From the NCBI GenBank assembly GCA_017999615.1, contig JAGNLM010000003.1:62001-126000 (forward strand): 64,000 nt of DNA, in the 5' to 3' direction. The translations under genes and the position numbers were made by a program. Position 1 is the stretch's first letter. Each line of letters begins with the position of its first letter. The notes under the pieces were generated by a model that was given only the letters and a program-made list of their open reading frames with translations, was not told where the DNA came from and did not search any database. The DNA comes from Gammaproteobacteria bacterium (GTDB lineage Bacteria; Pseudomonadota; Gammaproteobacteria; JAABTG01). Positions 60,585-64,000 of this stretch are shown one piece after another.

Positions 60585-61471
60585 GGCGTGACCTGCGCCG
60601 CGAAGAGCCCGCCGAGGAAGAGCAGGCCGAAGACGGTGTCGAGCTGGGCGGTCATGGCGTCGGCCATGGCCGGGATCTCCCCGTGGAACCGGTCGAGGAG
60701 GTTGAAGGCCATGGGCAGGGAGAGGAAGACGGCGAGCACCCAGGGGCTCAGCCCGCCGGTGAGCACCGCGCCGAGCGTGTAGGCGTAGGCCGAGAACATC
60801 AGACCGCTGAAGAGGTAGAGTCCCTGCTCGCGGCCGAAGGCGGTGCCGAGGGTCTGGATCCCCGTGCGGCCGTCGTGGTCGATGTCACGCAGGTTGTTCG
60901 CCAGCAGGACCAGCGCGACCAGGGCGCCGAAGGGCACCGAGACCCCGAAGGCGTCGAGCGAGAGGGCGTCGCGCTGCACGGCGTAGGCCCCCTCGACCAT
61001 GAGCGGTCCCCAGATGAGGAACACGGCCGCCTCGCCGAGGGCGCGGTACTTCAGGCTGATCGGACGCGCGGTGTAGAAGACGGTGAGCGCGAGGCCCGCC
61101 AGCGAGACCCAGAGGACGTGGGCCGAGCGATGCCAGGCCAGGGTGACCCCGATGACCGAGGCCAGGGCGAGGAGCACCAGGCCCTCGACGAGCAGGGTGC
61201 CGGGACTCATCAGCCCCCCCACCAGGGGGTGGGGGCGATAGTGGACGGTGGGCGAATCGCTCTGGTCGACGCCGTTCCGGGTGTCGAAGTAGTCGTTCAT
61301 GACGTTGCCCGCCGCGTGGACCAGAACCGCGCCGAGGGCGGTGAGCAGGAGCCAGTCCCAGGCGATGGGCCCATCGGCCGCGGCGACCGCCGTCCCGAGG
61401 CCCACCGACAGAAGGGTCATGGTGAACGACCAGGGCCGGGTGGCGAGGAAGTAATTGCGAACCGTGGGCAT
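60575..61471 (-). CDS. UbiA/MenA-family prenyltransferase
   Basis: 298 residues from ATG 61471, around eight helices. Asp motif 1 GNVMNDYFDTRNGVDQ (59-66), motif 2 LANNLRDIDHDGRTG, and TARPISLKYRALGEA between. Matches MenA-like (1,4-dihydroxy-2-naphthoate) prenyltransferases, but no other menaquinone genes are in the window, so another aromatic acceptor is possible. Confidence 0.85.
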   Translation of the reverse strand: MPTVRNYFLATRPWSFTMTLLSVGLGTAVAAADGPIAWDWLLLTALGAVLVHAAGNVMNDYFDTRNGVDQSDSPTVHYRPHPLVGGLMSPGTLLVEGLVLLALASVIGVTLAWHRSAHVLWVSLAGLALTVFYTARPISLKYRALGEAAVFLIWGPLMVEGAYAVQRDALSLDAFGVSVPFGALVALVLLANNLRDIDHDGRTGIQTLGTAFGREQGLYLFSGLMFSAYAYTLGAVLTGGLSPWVLAVFLSLPMAFNLLDRFHGEIPAMADAMTAQLDTVFGLLFLGGLFAAQVTPWA

Positions 61472-61533
61472 GGGGGACCGAACCGTACGGGCGTGAGCGG
61501 CAAGGCGGCCCAATATCCTACCACGAACCTCCG

Positions 61534-62415
61534 TTAAAGCTCTTCCGTGGCGAAGGTCTCGCAGGCGGACAACTGGCCTTCCTGCAGGCCACGCTTGAAC
61601 CAGCGCACACGCTGGGCCGAGCTGCCGTGGGTGAAGCTGTCCGGCGTCACGTAGCCCCGGGACTGGCGCTGCATGCGGTCGTCACCGATGGCGCTGGCCG
61701 CGCCAAGGGCCTCCTCCACGTCACCTGCCTCCAGGACCTGCCGGGCCCGGTGGGCGTGGTGGGCCCAGACGCCTGCCAGGCAGTCGGCCTGGAGCTCCTG
61801 ACGCACCGAGATCTGGTTGGCCTCGACCTCGTCGACGCGGCCCTGCAGGCGCCGCACCTGGTCCGAGATGCCGAGGAGGTTCTGGACGTGGTGGCCCACC
61901 TCGTGGGCGATGACGTAGGCCTGGGCGAAGTCCCCGGGGGCCCGGAAGCGGTTGCGCATCTCGTCGTAGAAGGCGAGGTCGATGTACACCTTCTGGTCGG
62001 CCGGACAGTAGAAGGGGCCCATGGCGACCTGGGCGAAGCCGCAGGCGGAGTTCACCGCGCCGCTGAAGAGGACGAGCTTCGGCTCCTCGTACTCGCGGCC
62101 GGCCTGGCGGAACAGCTCCTGCCAGGTGTCCTCGATGTCGCCGAGCACGAAGGAGACGAACTCGGCGAGCTCCTCCTCCTCGGCCGAGCGCGGAGCCCTC
62201 TCGGCCCCCGCCTCGGGAGTCGAGCCGGGCAGCGAGCCCGTGGGGATGCCCTGCAGGAGGATGGTAGGGTCGACCCCCAGCACCAGGGCCAGCAACAGGG
62301 CGGCGACCAGGCCCGCGCCCCCCAGGCGCACGCCGCCGAGGCCCATCGACATGGAGGAGCCCTCGCCCCGCCGGTCCTCCACGTTCTCGCTCCGCCTGCT
62401 GACCCTCCAGCGCAT
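61534..62415 (-). CDS. ypfJ: YpfJ-type neutral zinc metallopeptidase
   Basis: 293 residues from ATG 62415, with GGAGGA just upstream. MRWRVSRRSENVEDRRG and a membrane helix (AGLVAALLLALVLGV, 34-48) precede the peptidase domain. HEVGHH has zinc ligands His171 and His175 with Glu172. GAVNSACGFAQVAMGPFYCPADQKVYIDL and QADCLAGVWAHHA are hallmarks. Predicted inner-membrane-anchored, facing outward. Single gene divergent from 62612. Confidence 0.92.
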   Translation of the reverse strand: MRWRVSRRSENVEDRRGEGSSMSMGLGGVRLGGAGLVAALLLALVLGVDPTILLQGIPTGSLPGSTPEAGAERAPRSAEEEELAEFVSFVLGDIEDTWQELFRQAGREYEEPKLVLFSGAVNSACGFAQVAMGPFYCPADQKVYIDLAFYDEMRNRFRAPGDFAQAYVIAHEVGHHVQNLLGISDQVRRLQGRVDEVEANQISVRQELQADCLAGVWAHHAHRARQVLEAGDVEEALGAASAIGDDRMQRQSRGYVTPDSFTHGSSAQRVRWFKRGLQEGQLSACETFATEEL

Positions 62416-62547
62416 GTGAGTCCTCCTCCCGGTGCTGCCGGCCTCTGGGTACGGATGCGAGGATAAACGTTTGGGCCGCGAAAGCTCCACCCCGCAGGGC
62501 ATCCCGGCGGTCAGCGCCTGCGCTGGCGCGAGCCGGCGGCGTCGTGA

Positions 62548-62575
62548 GAATATTAGTGCATACGTATTGATGACC
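62548..62575. promoter_or_regulatory. AT-rich promoter-like island with ATACGTAT palindrome
   Basis: In the 196-bp divergent gap between ypfJ and the Cys-rich gene the only AT-rich stretch holds TATTAG, a perfect palindrome ATACGTAT (62560-62567) and TTGATG. It is the likely control site for one or both genes. Confidence 0.4.
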
Positions 62576-62611
62576 GCGCGGCCCTGCCGGGCGGGAGGGA
62601 GAAGCGTACTC

Positions 62612-63226
62612 ATGTCGAGCCATTTTCCGTCCAGCCGGATTGCGTACCGGTCGGCCGCAAACTGGGTTTCCCGCGTCAAGGAGGGCCTGCTCCCCGTCAA
62701 ATGGGGTGCAGCGCGCACGGTCTTCATCGGTTACGTGGGCTTCTCGCTCTTCACGGGCGTCGGCGGCTTCCTGACCGCCCCCGTCGCCACGTGGTACTTC
62801 TTCGGCGACTGGCGGTTCTGGCGCCACTGGCGTCCCGGCGTGCGCCTCTACGCGCAGGGCTGGCGCATGCTGGGGCTGCTGCTGAAGGGCGAGAGCGGGT
62901 ACATGCTGGACGTGCCCCTCGGCGCCCCGCCCCACAGCGCCCCGGTCCTCTCGCTCGTGCAATTGAACCCGGCCTGGGCGCACGGGCCCACCTGCGGGCC
63001 GTGCGACCGCTGCTGCTCGCTCATCCACTGCCCCGTGCTGGACCGGGAGACCGGGTTCTGCCGTGGGTACAACTCGTTCTACTGGCGCTACTTCAACTGC
63101 GGGCGCTTCCCTTCGAGCCAGCGGGAGATCGACTACTACGCCTGTCCGAAGTGGCTGATGAAGGAGGCCCCCGCGACCTCGCCCGCCCTGGAGCCCCACC
63201 CCGTCCAGGCGATGGTCTCGGAGTAG
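62612..63226 (+). CDS. Cys-rich protein with N-terminal hydrophobic segment
   Basis: 204 residues from ATG 62612 with GGGAGGGAG about 12 nt upstream. A hydrophobic helix lies near 35-60 (VFIGYVGFSLFTGVGGFL). The C-terminal domain holds eight cysteines (TCGPCDRCCSLIHCPV, GFCRGY, FNCGRF, YACPKW) in a layout that could bind a metal or Fe-S cluster. No family recognised. It is a single gene, convergent with the M48 protease gene. Confidence 0.65.
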   Translation: MSSHFPSSRIAYRSAANWVSRVKEGLLPVKWGAARTVFIGYVGFSLFTGVGGFLTAPVATWYFFGDWRFWRHWRPGVRLYAQGWRMLGLLLKGESGYMLDVPLGAPPHSAPVLSLVQLNPAWAHGPTCGPCDRCCSLIHCPVLDRETGFCRGYNSFYWRYFNCGRFPSSQREIDYYACPKWLMKEAPATSPALEPHPVQAMVSE

Positions 63227-63250
63227 GGCCTCCCCCCTACCGCCTACCGC

Positions 63251-64000
63251 CTACCGCAGATAGCCCCACTTCTGGAGGCGCTGGACGGCGTAGCGGGACT
63301 GGGACCCCTGGGGTACGGCCTTGACGTAACGGGCGTATTCCCGGGCCGCGCCCTGGTGGTTCTGCATCCCCTCGAGGCTCACCCCCTTCAGGAACGCGAT
63401 GTCGGCGTTGCCCGGGAGCAGCCGGTCGTAGGTGTTCAGGTCCTGGTACGCGCGGTCGTAGTCGCGGCGCATCAGTGAGCTGACGGCGCCGACGCGGTGC
63501 CCCTGGGCCTCCCGGGGGTAGACCGACTTGGCCTGGCTCGCGTAGCGCTGGGCCTGGTCGGGGCGCTCCAGGGCGAGCTGGCACTTGGACATCATGACCA
63601 GGGCGGCGTAGTCGTTCGGGGCCTGTTTCAGGGCCTGGCCGAGCTCCTGCTCGGCGCGCGAGTACTCCTTCTTGCGCATGTCCGTGTCGGCCCGCTGCAT
63701 GGCCTGGAGGGCGCCCTTGATCCGGCGCACCCCCGCGGTCTGGTCCTGGTAGCGCTCGCGGTTGAGCGGCAGCGCCCGGTCGCCGGCGTAGCGGCTGCGC
63801 ATGGCCTCGCGGGCATTGGCGACGCGCTCGTCGCTCATGGGGTGCGTGGAGAACATCAGCTCGATGGCGCTCGGGCGCTCCCGGGACTGCCGCTGCAGGA
63901 TCTCGTGCAGCCCCACCATCCCGTCTGGATTCAGGCCCGCGCGGTGCAGGTACTCCATGCCGAGGGCGTCCGCCTCGCGCTCGTTCTCCCGGCTGTAGTG
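63251..64000 (-). CDS. bepA: BepA-like M48 metalloprotease with TPR domain (N-terminus beyond window)
   Basis: The 249 residues visible start with HYSRENEREADALGMEYLHRAGLNPDGMV, the third zinc-ligand glutamate region of M48 peptidases. Next comes MFSTHPMSDERVANAREA, then TPR repeats (EYSRAEQELGQALKQAPNDYAALVMMSKCQLALERPDQAQRYA). This is the BepA/YfgC layout, a periplasmic protease and chaperone for outer-membrane protein assembly. The HEXXH motif lies beyond the right edge. Confidence 0.88.
   Translation of the reverse strand, partial: HYSRENEREADALGMEYLHRAGLNPDGMVGLHEILQRQSRERPSAIELMFSTHPMSDERVANAREAMRSRYAGDRALPLNRERYQDQTAGVRRIKGALQAMQRADTDMRKKEYSRAEQELGQALKQAPNDYAALVMMSKCQLALERPDQAQRYASQAKSVYPREAQGHRVGAVSSLMRRDYDRAYQDLNTYDRLLPGNADIAFLKGVSLEGMQNHQGAAREYARYVKAVPQGSQSRYAVQRLQKWGYLR

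Overview
The window is a GC-rich bacterial chromosome segment, most likely from a gammaproteobacterium. That assignment rests on a complete minor-pilin operon in the fimT-pilVWX-pilY1-pilE order, AlaA, the YpfJ, DUF533 and DUF3597 proteins, and a BepA-like M48 protease. I could not fix the genus. Genes are tightly packed with many ATGA/GTGA overlaps, and no gene-free stretch reaches 300 bases. I saw no tRNA, rRNA, CRISPR array, transposase or integrase.

Layout. 1-7.6 kb: a partial carboxynorspermidine/saccharopine dehydrogenase, a DUF533 protein, a tail-anchored TPR protein, a BrnT-type toxin with an HTH antitoxin behind a perfect palindromic operator, AlaA, and an acyl-ACP synthetase/ACP/acyltransferase fusion. 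7.7-16.3 kb: a type IV pilus minor-pilin operon headed by a small Cys-containing secreted protein; its PilY1 has repeat modules inserted in the VWA domain. 16.4-19.5 kb: a two-gene bd-like oxidase in which both subunits carry c-type haem motifs. 19.8-23.6 kb: iorA-iorB-paaK, for arylpyruvate to arylacetyl-CoA. 23.5-32 kb: transport, stress and regulatory genes and an acyl-CoA synthetase. 32.1-36.8 kb: an accessory block resembling a mobile-element or prophage remnant. It has a phage-O-like gene containing four iteron-like dyad repeats, a divergent XRE regulator, a 4 x 14 bp tandem repeat, a TolC-like protein, a membrane ATPase and a YdjM-like protein.

The standout is at 36909-37622: a peroxiredoxin whose peroxidatic cysteine codon is an in-frame TGA. 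It is followed immediately by a hairpin with a bulged U and a GGUC apical loop, as in the E. coli fdhF SECIS. It is read here as a selenocysteine peroxiredoxin that ordinary gene calling would split in two. 37.7-46.5 kb: envelope and stress genes, a conserved-looking three-gene coiled-coil/membrane operon, an MFS carrier, and an OmpA-family lipoprotein gene with an amber codon inside its signal peptide.

46.6-53.8 kb: a six-gene Hyf/complex-I-like operon (hyfB-C-E-F-G-I). It lacks both nickel-binding CxxC motifs and the HyfH ferredoxin, so it is a hydrogenase-related (Ehr-type) membrane complex rather than a hydrogenase. 53.9-58.5 kb: a complete LivKHMGF branched-chain amino-acid-type ABC importer. 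58.5-64 kb: small membrane proteins, a CPBP protease, a UbiA-type prenyltransferase, the YpfJ metallopeptidase, a Cys-rich protein and a partial BepA-like M48/TPR protease.
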